From Thereva unica (lineage: Eukaryota > Arthropoda > Insecta > Diptera > Therevidae), in the NCBI GenBank assembly GCA_949987705.1, contig OX465281.1, positions 191,133,112 through 191,197,111 on the forward strand: a DNA stretch of 64,000 bases, in the 5' to 3' direction. How positions within the stretch are numbered: the stretch's first letter is position 1; each line of letters begins with the position of its first letter. The notes beneath the pieces were generated by a model, which was given only the letters and a program-made list of their open reading frames with translations, did not search any database and was not told where the DNA came from. The position numbers and the translations under genes are program-made. This document shows positions 9,186 through 20,655 of the stretch, piece by piece.

Positions 9186-11322
9186 GTGGGATGTTGTGCC
9201 TAGAGACTAGCCACTAATTACGCTTTTTCTTGGTATTCTTTCTATTGAATAACACTTCAGTCTGGATGACAATATATTAAGTGAAGATTGTGAAGAATTG
9301 CGAAAATATTCAAACAAATAAATCGAAAAACTAACGCATCCTTCATGGAGATGCTGCTGAAAATTGCCCGCCAAGAATTTGAGAGAATTGATATATTTTA
9401 ATTGCACCCCATCTATGACAAAGAATAGTGAACACCATCTATGGCAATATTACATTACTCTTCGTTTTACCTATGATTATCAATTTCCATAAAATATACA
9501 AAATACATTTCATAAATAATAGAAAATCTGTTGTCATAAATCAGTTGTTTACTTCCTTCTAAAGTTTATACATATCTTGCATTGGAATGTACCTTTTTAT
9601 GAAAGCATGAATAAATAGGTTTATTGCCACATTCCTACGAGTTAGAGTTGGGAGTAATGGGAAGGCGCTAGGTCGGGGTGCGAAAAGACCAGGGTTCGAT
9701 TCTTGATGAATTTTTTAAGTACCTTTTTTTAGCTTTTTTAGTTATGATGATTTATTTTAGTATAATAAACGAAGCCTGCGTTGATGATAAAATCTCAAAG
9801 CGGCGACTAATTAAAACCTTTGGGACATATTCAATTGTGAGCTATAACTCAATCTATAATAAGCTAAATAAGTCAAATCCGTTTTTAGCTAAAACTTTTA
9901 TTTCACGTTGCATTGATTTAATTTTGTCATAATGCTGTATCCTAGTTTGGCCATGGAGATTCATAAGTATTACACTGACCAACGCTATATATAATTAATC
10001 TTGCAAAGTTTTTGTTAAAGGCTTATGTAGGTTATAAGTTGTGAGACTTTGCGTAATCTAAAACTTAACAAAGTATTTAACAAACACTACCAAAACCATC
10101 AAACTTAAAAAAAAAAAATAGTACGCGGCCATCACCAGTATCGAACCCGGGTCCTGTCGCACCCCGAGCTAGCACCAACCCATTACTCCAAACTCTAACT
10201 CGTAGGAATGTGGCAATAAACCTATTTATTCATGCTTTCATAAAAAGGTACATTCCAATGCAAGATATGTATAAACTTTAGAAGGAAGTAAACAACTGAT
10301 TTATGACAACAGATTTTCTATTATTTATGAAATGTATTTTGTATATTTTATGGAAATTGATAATCATAGGTAAAACGAAGAGTAATGTAATATTGCCATA
10401 GATGGTGTTTACTATTCTTTGTCATAGATGGGGTGCAATTAAAATATATCAATTCTTTCATATTTTTGGCGGGTAATTATTGGTGTTGGTCTCATTGCGA
10501 AGTGGGGGTACTTGTGTGCGTGCACGTGCATATATGCTATGGATAAACAGGTGCCTGTGTTTTTCAGTAGATGTTCTACATTTAAAGAAAAGTGAAGTGC
10601 GTGCATGATAATATTTTCTTTAAAAATAAAAAATAAAGTTAAATTGAAGTGTAAATTAATACAAAAGGCGCGGTAAGCTGAATTTTTAACGATAATGTAT
10701 GTTTAAGTAAAATAATACACCTAATTCTGCTGTGCAAAGTGATTTTAGATTTGCCTCCAATCCATAGAAAAATGTTTAGATTCGTTTTACATAATTATAT
10801 AGTGTTTACATGTGTGATGTGTTTTTTTTTTTTTTTTTTTTTTTTTCAATTTGACACTTTCGATTTATTGGCCTCGATTCCCAGATCCAGTGGGTAGGAA
10901 GTGAGTGCGGATTTGAGACTTTGCGATTCTCAAATCTGCAACCGCGAATCTCTCTTTGACATTTCCCGTGCTTTAAAAGTGTGATCCGCAACAAATTTTC
11001 TGTGGATTTGAAACCACAAATGCGCCTAAGATAATCCGACATCAGGTATTTCATTAGCGTGTGAGTCTTCACTCCGAATTTTTGATTGAATTGAATCCGC
11101 GACTGCGAATTTGAGAATCGCAAAGTGTCAAATCCGCACTCACTTCCGCGCCGTCGGATCTGGGAAACTCAATTACAATAAGTTTTTTTTGTAAATTCGT
11201 TCGAAAATATGCAAATACATTACTGCAAAAACCATTTAGTTACTGCTTAGATTTTTTCGATGGCGGAAAGAACACCATGAAAAAGCGTAATTAGTGGCTA
11301 GTCTCTAGGCACAACATCCCAC
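9186..11322. repeat. Large inverted-repeat element with tRNA-like arms
   Basis: The outer ends GTGGGATGTTGTGCCTAGAG (9186 on) and its complement (to 11322) match for at least 44 bases. A second inverted pair, about 9400-9704 against 10135-10445, is longer and very similar. Each arm carries a tRNA-like stretch ending in a box B-like GGTTCGAT (about 9690-9697; inverted near 10150). The right arm is interrupted by 10480-11267, which includes a MITE. The piece lies inside Transib. Spacer 9705-10134 has no recognisable gene. Confidence 0.65.
10870..11167. mobile_element. MITE family A, copy 1
   Basis: Starts GGCCTCGATTCCCAGATCC and ends with a decayed complement of it. The ~70-bp inverted repeats contain TTTGCGATTCTCAAATC. 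The same family recurs at 18348-18651 with sharper ends. The right terminus here has lost the last few bases (GGGAAACTC in place of GGGAATCGAGGCC). Confidence 0.8.
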
Positions 11323-11878
11323 TAGTTTCCATTATATATCTCCGTAACAGTACATCTTACAGAAAATTTGCAAGGGCGCTTTTTGTTTATAATTAAATTA
11401 TCTACAATATATTAGCAAGATATTTTTGGGTAAATTTAATAATTAAGAGGTTATAAGCCTTAGAACACCAAAATTAGTCACAGTATTTTCTTTTAATGGC
11501 TATAGCTCTGAATGTTCGACATCAGAAGATAAAGGTACAACTTTTACTTGTATTCACAATGATTTTCTTCTGTAAATTGCATTCTTAAAAATTCTTATTT
11601 TGTTTTTCTAATAAACATAGCTAATAAACTTCCTAATAAAATAGCTTGCTTATAAAAAAATTAATCAAAAGTATTAAACATTATATTAAAACAAATTTTT
11701 TGATTTTTTTAAGAGGTTATGTTAACCATATTGAGTCCGCCATTTTGAAAATCGAAATTTCGACACCGGATTCGTCATCAGCGACCCCGAAAACCCCCGA
11801 GTGTAAAATTTGAGATCATTTAATGCACTTTTTGACTTTTGGCCAGCTTTTTTGGATTTGGTCCCACTGTGCGACTTA

Positions 11879-12282
11879 GGGCCGGTTTCACAGTGCGAAC
11901 TTAAGTATAAAAATTAACTTAAGTTATACTTAAGTATGGATGCCTGTTTCACAGTCGCTACTTAAAATATACTTAAGTGTAACTTAAGTAGGCATTTCTC
12001 TAGACTTAAGTTTTGCTTAAATCAGAATGCATAGAAAATTCAAATGTCAGATGATTCCAGTACATTTCAAGGAAAACGCGATTAAAAGAAAATTTTACAT
12101 GTAAAGTTCGGCTATTGTGAGTACATAATTTACAATATTGACGTGCCGCCGTAAGAAACAAATATAATAGTAAGAAGAAGAAAAAATTGCACTGTGAAAC
12201 GGAATTTGACTTAAGTTATACTTAAGTGAGACAATTTACTTAAGTTTAAGCAAAACTTAAGTTCGCACTGTGAAACCGGCCC
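11879..12282. mobile_element. PIF/Harbinger-type MITE
   Basis: 404 bp with terminal inverted repeats GGGCCGGTTTCACAGTGCGA, flanked by TTA on both sides (11876-11878 and 12283-12285), the TWA target duplication of PIF/Harbinger. The interior is rich in ACTTAAGT palindromes. It abuts the right target duplication of Transib, sharing base 11876. It encodes nothing. Confidence 0.85.
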
Positions 12283-12320
12283 TTAATAATTTAGATGCAA
12301 CTTGTTTCAGTTAATGCAAC

Positions 12321-13336
12321 TTTTTTTTTTTTATGTGGCAGTGCTAAGCTCAGGAGTCACCCTTTGTACTACTAGTCCGTCATGTCATTTGTTACGTCAT
12401 GGTGCAATGTCTAGCAGTAAGCTTAGTACGGGGGAGGGGAGGGGGTTATAAAGGTACGGGGGGGTATTGAAGAAGGTGGTGATGAACCCTGCGTTTGAAC
12501 TCTTGGATGTTGTATGAGCTCGGAAATACTGACTGCGAGAGATCATTCCAGAGTCGAGTTGTTCTATTCACAAACGAATTCGTATCTTGTTGAGTGCGTG
12601 AAAGGGGGAGTTGCAGGTGGAGGGAATGAGATGAGTGGGCTAATCTGGTGTTGCGGGTATAAGATTGCCGTGGAGGCAGGAGAGCGTTTAGCTCGAGGGA
12701 ACAGTCACTATGATAGTAGCGATAAAATTTTGTCAGTGCTGCTACATTCCTACGGTGGCTCAGGGGGTCGATGGTGGAGCAAGCGGTATCGTCATTAATT
12801 AACTTAAGGGCCCTTTTTTGGACCTTATCTAACCATGCTAAGGTGGTTATTGGAGCGCCGTCCCAAACGAGGGAGTTGTATTCGAGAAGAGGCCGAATGT
12901 AGGATTTGTAAATAACAGCACGGGCCGATGGCTGGAGGAGGAACTTACATCTCTTAAGAAATCCCAAGCACTGAGATCCTTGTTTGGCGATTTGGAATAT
13001 GTGGTCATTCCATCGCTAGTCTTTGGCTAATGTCACACCTAGGATGTGTAGGGATGGGTCGGCCTTTAGTACCACGTCATCCACTTTCAAGGATGGTGAG
13101 GTGTAGATCTTTTTCTTTGAAATAAGACAGTACTTGGTTTTGTCAGGGTTGAAATCAACACGATTGTTCTTTCCCCACTCTAGAATGAGTTCAATGTCGT
13201 TATTAACAGAGATGGACATAATTTCCCGATCATCAAGACAGGATCTGGCATGAGTCTGTCTTGAATCGTAGCTGTACGAGTAACGTAAAGTACCGTCGTC
13301 AGCGAAGCTGAGAAGTGGGTTGGAGGGGATTGAGAA
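12321..13336 (-). mobile_element. 5'-truncated CR1/Jockey-group LINE, copy of the 26-29 kb element
   Basis: The sequence from the poly-A tail (T run 12321-12332) to about 13336 is nearly identical to 25986-27015. It encodes the RT C-terminal half: 12967-12446 (QPSARAVIYKSYIRPLLEYN through the FKRRVHHHLL end) and 13219-13016 in a shifted frame. Homology stops abruptly at GGAGGGGATTGA, so it is a 5'-truncated insertion. A short AACTT may flank both sides as a target duplication, but that is weak. Confidence 0.85.
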
Positions 13337-14049
13337 CTTGAGATTTTTCTGTTTTACTCAGAATGCGAAGGAGGCAAAATTCTCCGACGTAGAAGTATTT
13401 TAGACAACAAAAATGTTTGTCGTGGGAAAATGAATTATGATTTCTTATTTCTTGTTATATTTATCTTCTATTTCTTGCCAAAAACTATCTTTGTTAGTGC
13501 TAGTATCTACTGAATATCTAACTTGCGCGCTTTTGTCAGAGGCCGTACGGCGAAAAGCGCGTAGGATCTAAGTCCGCGTAGTGTGGACGGCCCATAAGTT
13601 TAAAAATATGTGCTTTGCTTTAAGTTTACTTTGCTTTCAAATCCTGTGTGCCTTTAAAGTTTTCGTTCATGAATTAACAACATGCTATGCTAAATTGTCG
13701 TATTAGCCTGTGTGTATGTAGGGAATCATGACGTCATTTGCATGCTACGGCCTGTCAGGGGATACCTGAAGTCCTCACCCCTCAGTCAGACTGAGTAATG
13801 TGTGGCCTTCATCAGGCTGTGCCTGCCCACTTGGCCTGAAAAACCACGGCCTGTAACTGAATGGCGGTCTTTAGTAGAGAAATATATTTTATAATTTTAC
13901 TCAGTTTTTTTAGCATTTTACACTGTTTCTTGAGGAAAAAAAAATTACGTGATATTAGTCGAGACCCATCTTTCCCCACGTGAGATTGGGTGAGATTCGG
14001 CTCGATCCCCTTCGCCCCCCTAATGGAAAATGAGAGATAAGCTCAGGAG
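13337..14049. other. No gene recognised
   Basis: Mixed-composition sequence without a coding signal, RNA gene or clear repeat. Confidence 0.5.
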
Positions 14050-14394
14050 TACGACAAGGATGCCTATTTATAAAAGACATTCTTGTCAGAGCTTTAGACA
14101 GTAGAACTGGTGTCATACAGATCATTACATCAGGATCTCGAATACGCGGCTAATATTTGCTTGATGGGCCACAGACATCAGACCTACAACAACGAGGACG
14201 ATACCCATATCAGTATAGGGCAAAAAAAAACAACTGGGAGATCATGGACGGTGCTGAGAGTTGCTACACACAACGGAGTCCGCTGGAGGGCAACCGTTTC
14301 TTTCCTATGTCTGACGAGAAATTTAAGGAGCAAAGGAGCAAAAATAAATAAGACAAAAAATTGCCAACCAGTGATTAAAACTAGATGTACATAA
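14050..14394 (+). pseudogene. RTE-like LINE, two short RT/C-terminal fragments
   Basis: The first piece (about 14070-14180) contains ILVRALDSRTGVIQ and LEYAANICLMGHRHQ, matching LDYADDICLLAHRHQ of the RTE-like RT at 29.8 kb; the catalytic YADD is degraded to YAAN. The second piece (about 14235-14350) reads GRSWTVLRVATHNGVRWRAT, equivalent to the C-terminus at 25.9 kb. The sequence between these conserved ends has been deleted. This is a short dead relic. Confidence 0.7.
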
Positions 14395-15767
14395 TTGTAA
14401 AAAAAACATACACTGAAAATAAAATACATTGCACCCTACATAAATTCTTATGAAAATTATAAAAGTATTTTTCTGAAAATGATAATTTTAGCGCAGAATG
14501 GTTTTCTTTTGTAGCGTGATACGCACTTAAACTTTATGACTTAAGTTATTTCCTTATGTTATGTTTTATATCGCAGAATATGTCATAAAGTGAAGTCATC
14601 AGTATCTTTTATACCGTCACTAAATTAATGTAAGGGACATGAAATGTACGCCACATGCTGCACTGAATTTCATCAAAGATACCGAATTTTAATGCGCAAC
14701 TTTATTACCCTTCTAAGAATTCTGCTGTTTTTATTTTTTAAAAAAATCTTTACTAAAATAGTTTCATTAGAGGGATGAAATTTTATATTTCATTTATATT
14801 GCGAATTGATGCAGTCTCTGGACTTAAGGAGCATCTTAGATATAGGACGTATTATTATTTTCAAAACAATCATGTCTATCTGGTTGCTTTTCATACAATT
14901 TATTTTGGGTACTATTTTTAATTGAAACAAAATTTTGCTAATATCTTTTGATACTCTAGTGCAGGCGCTGGAGGTAGTTGAGTATACATAATGTGCGGAT
15001 CGCATTCTGTTAACAGAGATCAGTTGACAATAGCTCAAAGAGATATAATGTGGATATTGCCGGTCAATTTGTGAGTCCAATTTTTTTACCCCCTCTTTTT
15101 TTGTTGGGACCTCTATGGCTCCCGGGGCCTCCTGTTTGACGATGGATTATGATGAAGCACAGCAAAATAAGTCGAAAATACGCGATACATTTTTTCTATA
15201 TCACGCGTAGTTTTCGAGATATTGACACTTTATTTTTTTTATTTTTTTTATTTTTTTGTTGACGTTTTGAGGTATTTCATCAAGATTTGTAGTTAAAAAG
15301 CTGCGACATCCATGGGGCTGATATTTTAATTATGAATTTCATTTTCAAACGAAAATGTAAAATAATCGTTAGCTCGCTTCGTTTTTGAGATATCGATACT
15401 TGAATTTTAGGTAGTTTTAAAAACATGTTACAGCGTTAATCGTTTCCAAATAATACTAGCAGCTAAGGGTGGAGGTTGTAGGGATGTAAAATGTGAATAC
15501 CGCGTTTTATCAATTGTTTTGATCTAAGAAAGGTTTACAGATCATGATTCTTGATGTTGCCAGAGGCTTCGTTGGTCCTTTTTTTATACCCCTCCCCTTA
15601 CATATCCAAAAATCGATAAAGCAAATGCTCTGAAGCAATTTTAATGATTGTTTTAGTGTCAATATGCAGTTTCTTGTCATGATTAAAAGTAATAATAGCT
15701 ATATAAATGAAATAATAACCTCAAATATTGAAAAAAACATATTTTTTTAAACCAAAGCAAAATCCTT
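14395..15767. other. Gene-free AT-rich stretch
   Basis: No coding or RNA signal. Contains A/T runs (15230-15260) and an unclassified GC-richer stretch around 15540-15600. Confidence 0.5.
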
Positions 15768-17710
15768 ACTAATATTATAAATGCGAAAGTAACTCTGTCT
15801 GTATGTCTGTATGTTACGCTTTCACGCCTAAACCGCTGGACCGATTTTGATGAAATTTGCAACAGACATAGTTTAGACCTTGGAGACGGACATAGGCTAC
15901 TTTTTTTTGGAGCAAAAAGGGTTGAAGGGGGTGAAATGGGGTTCAATAAGTTGTAAGGGGATTTTTTTCTTTACTTTTTTTCTATTGTATAAAAAGTAAC
16001 TGACTGACAGACAACGCACAACCTAAACCGCTAGAGCTAAAGGGCTGAAATTTTTGACAGTGTATCCCTAGCGATTTTTCGAAATTCATCCCCTAAGGGG
16101 GTGAAATAGGGTCAACTCAAAACCGCTGGAGCTATAAGGCTGAAATTTTGACAGTGCATCCCTATAATGATGTGGACATCCACTAAAAAGCGATTTTTCG
16201 AAATTCATCCCTTAAGGGGGTGAAATGGGGTTTACCCAAACCGCTGGAGCTATAGGGCTGTAATTTTGACAGTGCATCCCTATAATGGCGTGGTCATCCA
16301 CTATTAAAGCGATTTTTCGAAATTCATCCCCTAAAGGAGTGAAATGGGGTTTACCCAAATCGCTGGACCTATAGGGCTGAAATTTTGACAGTGCATCCCT
16401 GTAATGATGTGGACATCCACTAAAAAGCGATTTTTCGAAATTCATCCCCTAAGGGAGGGAAATGGGGTTTACCCAAACCGCTCTAGCTATAGGGCTGAAA
16501 TTTTGACAGTGCATCCCTTTAATGACGTGGACATCCCCTAAGAAGCGATTTTTCGAAATTCATCCCCTAAGGGGGTGAAATGGGGTTTTTCCAAACCGCT
16601 TGAGCTATAGGGCTGAAATTTTGACAGTGCATCCCTATAATGGCGTGGACATCCACTATAAAGCGATTTTTCGAAATTCATCCCCTAAGAGGGTGAAATG
16701 GGGTGTTTCCAAACCGCTATAGCTATAGGGCTGAAATTTTGACAGTGCATCCCTATAATGGCGCGGACATCCACTATAAAGCGATTTTTCGAAATTCATC
16801 CACTAAGGGGGTGAAATAGGGTTTACCCAAACCGCTGGAGCTATAGGGCTGAAATTTTGACAGTGCATCTCTTTAATGACGTGGACATCCACTAAGAAGC
16901 GATTTTTCGAAATTCATCCCCTAAGAGGGTGAAATGGGGTTAACCCCCACCGCTGAAGCTGAAGGGCTTTAATTTTGACCGTGCATCCCTATAATGACGT
17001 GGACATCCACTTAGGAGCGATTTTTAGAAATTCATCCCCTAAGGGGGTTAAATGGGGTTAACCCAAACCGCTGGAGCTGAAGGGCTTTAATTTTAACAGT
17101 GCATCTCTATAATGACGTGGATATTCACTAAGAAGCGATTTTTCGAAATTCATCCCCTAACGCAGTGAAATGGGGTTACCAAACTACTGGAGCTATAGGG
17201 CTGAAATTCCGACAGTGCATCCCTATAATGACGTGGACATCCACTAAGAGGCGATTACACGAAATTCATCCCCTAAGGGGGTGAAATGGGGTTAACCCTA
17301 ACCTCTGAAGCTGAAGGGCTGAAATTTTGACAGTGCATCCCTATAATCACGTAGAAATGATTGACTCGAAATTCACTTTATTTAATATTCATTTGTGATT
17401 GCTTCATTATTTCTTGCACCCACGTAAATAGGCAAACAAACTTAACGAACGTTCGTCAAAACCTAAAATGTTACTTCTCTTGATGACATAAACATGCCAA
17501 TCTCTGCTTCAAACTTGCAGATTTGTTGAGCAGAGGTGATATACGCAGCAATTTGTTTACCATATTTATTAAAAAAATGCCCTATAATAAACCCTTTTAG
17601 GGATAATAACAGCTGACTTTTTTGTTTATTTTTTTTTTTAAGGAAAACATTGCACATAATAAACAGTTTTTATTTAAAGGCGTTGCAAGGCACGCGGGTT
17701 TTATGCTAGT
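15768..17710 (+). mobile_element. Helentron-type non-autonomous element (HINE/DINE-1-like), copy 1
   Basis: Begins ACTAATATTATAAATGCG and ends GGCACGCGGGTTTTATGCTAGT, whose complement (ACTAGCATAAAACCCGCG) imperfectly matches the start. Order: a short GTCT-type tract (about 15795-15815), a conserved block (GACCGATTTTGATGAAATTTG), a ~117-bp tandem array, then a unique 3' segment of ~350 bp. A tetranucleotide tract plus a central minisatellite between subterminal inverted repeats is the plan of DINE-1/HINE and pearl-type elements. Copy 2 lies inverted at 31052-33960. Confidence 0.65.
16050..17350 (+). repeat. ~117-bp tandem array, about 11 units
   Basis: Each unit carries TTTTGACAGTGCATCCCTAT, GATTTTTCGAAATTCATC and a GGGGGTGAAATGGGGTT block, with spacing near 117 bases. 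Units differ by several substitutions each, more than in the copy at 31.4-33.7 kb. Peptides encoded across it are repeat artefacts. Confidence 0.95.
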
Positions 17711-19440
17711 TTAATATAAATGTCACTCAACTTCATTTAGCGCCTGCACTCGGAAGTCTGGAATGGTAATTGAAGGTGGGTGGTTGTGCGGACGGCGATC
17801 TTTGGGTGGTCGGACTAATACATACATATATTCTGGTGGTGGCGCCTTCGTCCGCTCCCGCGTCTCTCTTACCATCGCCTACCCTGGGCTCAACAACCAA
17901 ATTGATAAACATTCAATATGTTGTAATGGTGTTCTCTCGGAAGTGTTCTCTAACCTCCTTTTTTAAGGGAGGGTTGCCGGGAGCTCTGGAGTTGTCCAAG
18001 GTTGTATGAGAACAAACACCGTCTTACAAAATAACTTTTCTTTATTCAATTAAATATGGTTCTTATATACTAACAATTTCGGTATCTTAAATCTAAGTAA
18101 CGGCTTAATATCTGGTTACATGTTTACATAGTGTGGGTAAGTCTATCTTCATAGCTAACTACGGGTTATATCTAGGTGTAAGATTTTACTAGTATATTGC
18201 TGAGTAATTATCTACTCGCTAGCTACGGGTCACATCTAGGCAGGGTTGGTAAGTGGCATGAAGTATATTGAGTTATATTGAGCGTTGAGACAGAAATTAC
18301 GGTGTTTAGCGTTAAAAAGTGGTGTTACTTGTAAAACATAATACTATGGCCTCGATTCCCAGATCCGACGGGAGGGAAGTGAGTGAGGATTTGACACTTT
18401 GCGATTCTCAAATCCGCAACCCCGAATTTCTTTTTGACATTTTCCGCGCTGTAAAAGTGTGATCCGCAACAAATTTTCTGCGGATTTGAACGACAAATGC
18501 GCCTAAGATAATCCGACATCGTATATTTCATTATCGCGTGAGTCTTCACTCCGAATTTTCGATTTAAACCATTCCGGGACTGCGGATTTGAGAATCGCAA
18601 AGTGTCAAATCCGCACTCACTTCCCTCCCGTCGGATCTGGGAATCGAGGCCTATATGAATAAAAGAATATGTTCAATTCAAACAATTAAATTTTTCTCAA
18701 AAAAAAAAACTACAAACAAATAAAATAAATTCAATAAAAATAAACGTAACAATTTCACAGCTATTTAATACTATAATTATAAGAGATTGGTATTATTAAA
18801 CAGAATAATAATACCAATCTTTAATATGTAGTTATAGCAAACCACTGTTTTTAATCATAAGTCGTCAATCAGATTAAATTTTGCCCAACACTGTTACATA
18901 TGAACTTAAAAGTTACAGTACACTGTTCGATTAGAGATTTAAAAGGAAAAGGGGAATAGGTTTTGGTACGTTCGTACATTTTGGGTCAATCAAATTTTTT
19001 AAGTTGTCAATTGTCACTTTAAAAATGTGAGTTAGTTCTACTTGAATTTTACTTGGCTCTTTTCCCAAAATACTGTTTTACGTGACCAAACTTAAAAAAA
19101 CGGTGAAACACCGTAAAAACGGTGAACTTACCATCACTGCATCTAGGTATAAGTTTTTACTAGTATATTTCTGGGTAGTTATCTACTCACTACTATAAGC
19201 TACATGTTCGTAAGCTGGGTTCGGTGGAACTACTGGTGTACCCTACTGGGGTCTATATGTGTAAAGCGGAATTCGGTATATAGTCGGTCGGTGTATCGGC
19301 CAAATGTTTACATAGTGTGGGTTAGTATGTCTGACATTCCTCGGGTAGTGTGTATTGTGTGTGTATGTCTGACCGTGCCGGATCGTACACCTCGACACGG
19401 TCTAGGGGTAAGAAATATTGATTGCATTTAATTAGTTTTT
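17711..19440. other. Unclassified repeat remnants around a MITE
   Basis: No gene seen. Two short direct repeats bracket the MITE: the stretch about 18170-18236 (ACTAGTATATTGCTGAG) resembles 19139-19205 (ACTAGTATATTTCTGGG), and ATGTTTACATAGTGTGGGT occurs near 18120 and 19303. The piece TTTATTCAATTAAATATGG (from about 18042) has the look of an LTR end, but nothing confirms that. A small hairpin (AGATTGGTATTATTA and complement) sits at about 18785-18822. Confidence 0.3.
18348..18651. mobile_element. MITE family A, copy 2 (complete)
   Basis: 304 bp from GGCCTCGATTCCCAGATCC to its exact complement, with inverted repeats of about 70 bp. TAT flanks both sides (18345-18347 and 18652-18654) and may be a 3-bp target duplication. 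Superfamily not certain. It encodes no protein. Confidence 0.85.
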
Positions 19441-19484
19441 AGAAATTATTTTATTCATTTTTTTACTCTCGAAATATTTTTAAA

Positions 19485-20418
19485 AATGGGTAAGCGCCAT
19501 ATTAAGTGTTTGGTATGTGGTGCCAAAAAAAAAACAGTTTAGAAGTGAAATTTTTTAAATTACCGGTGAATAGTGCTAGGAGAGCAAGGGCATTTAAATA
19601 AAACGGATATGCTAAATGTAAAATTGTCGGAAGATTACCGGGTTTGTGAAAAGCACTTCGATAAAAATATGCTTTCAAAAAAAAAAAAAAAAAAAAAAAA
19701 TCGGTTAAAACGAAAGGCGTATCCAGTTAAACTAAGCGCTTCAAATTCAATTCCAAAAGAAACTACTTCCAAAGTTATAATTCTGGATAATACTTTGTTG
19801 GTCCCGCCAAAAAGTGTAGATACGCCAACGCCAATTGCGGAAACTTATACAGCACAATGCATAGAAGAAGATACTATGTCGGGTAATGATAATGATAACG
19901 CGATATTTCCTACAACGCATAAATATACACAAACAGATAGTAAGGGAAAATTTACGGAAGATGACGTAACAAAATTGCGAAAGGAGTGCGACGATTTAAA
20001 AAAGGAACTTGAAGAGTTACGAAAAGATAAGGAAAGTGATGCTTCATTTATGCAGAAAGCAAAACGCGTTTTACCTGGTGAATTAGCACGCATAATTGAA
20101 AACCACGTAAAAAATCTTCAACATGCACCTAATGGTTGGCGATATTCGAATATTTTAAAAATTTTGCTTAAGTGTATATTTTATAGCACCTTCCGCCTAC
20201 CATTTTTTGGCAAAAAATATGAATCTTCCGTCCAAAAGGACTCTATTGAGATTCATTCAAAACTGGCCCTCCGGTCCCGGTATCCACGAAGGCTTGTTCA
20301 CTTCGTTAAAATTAAAAATTCAAAATTTACCGAACATGGCAAAAACTGTATAATTTGCTTAGACGAAATTTCAACCAATTTATATTTTGATAAAAGCAAA
20401 GAAGAAATTATTGGTTAA
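19485..20418 (+). pseudogene. THAP-domain P-element-like (THAP9-like) transposase, N-terminal part
   Basis: From ATG 19485 the frames together give a C2CH THAP zinc finger: MGKRHIKCLVCGAKKK, then VKFFKLPVNSARRARAF in the next frame, then YRVCEKHFDK in a third. The breaks lie at an A10 run (19525-19534) and near 19570. A 23-24 base A run (19677-19700) follows, giving a poly-Lys stretch. Next come a coiled coil (KLRKECDDLKKELEELRKDK, about 19970-20030) and the start of the P-type catalytic region with IICLDEISTNLYFD, whose Asp fits the first catalytic residue. Homology stops at 20418; the remaining catalytic residues are absent. Confidence 0.75.
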
Positions 20419-20655
20419 GAATTTAATTTTAAACCAAAAAATTTCATTAAATTATATGCACACCCTGTAAAAATTGTGTTCATTTCCACTTCGTTCCTCA
20501 TCATATTGCATCCTTTTCTTACAAATGGCTTTTCTATCGCTATCTATGTCTTACAATTCCAGCAAGGTCTTTTAAATAACGGTACCAAGGTCAAAAATAG
20601 ATAAGCGAAAACGTCGAGAGTGTCACATCTTATTGTAATAGATAATCTTTGCTCG

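Larger units (their letters stand above)
7236..11871. mobile_element. Non-autonomous Transib DNA transposon, split by nested insertions
   Basis: The ends are identical ~38-bp terminal inverted repeats (7236-7273 and 11834-11871) beginning CACAGTGGGACCAAATCC, flanked by the 5-bp direct repeat CGACT (7231-7235 and 11872-11876). A 5-bp duplication and a CACAGTG-like terminus are the signature of Transib, the DNA transposon family related to the RAG1 recombinase. Segments 7680-7935 and 11330-11500 are contiguous in a second copy at 53340-53697 (opposite strand), so roughly 7940-11328 is later insertion and the unbroken element was about 1.25 kb. No transposase is encoded here. Confidence 0.8.

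Noticed and set aside
17763..18009. Two overlapping plus-strand frames with a GC-rich start
   Set aside because: Short, no domain, and mutually overlapping in different frames; no splice or start context supports a gene.
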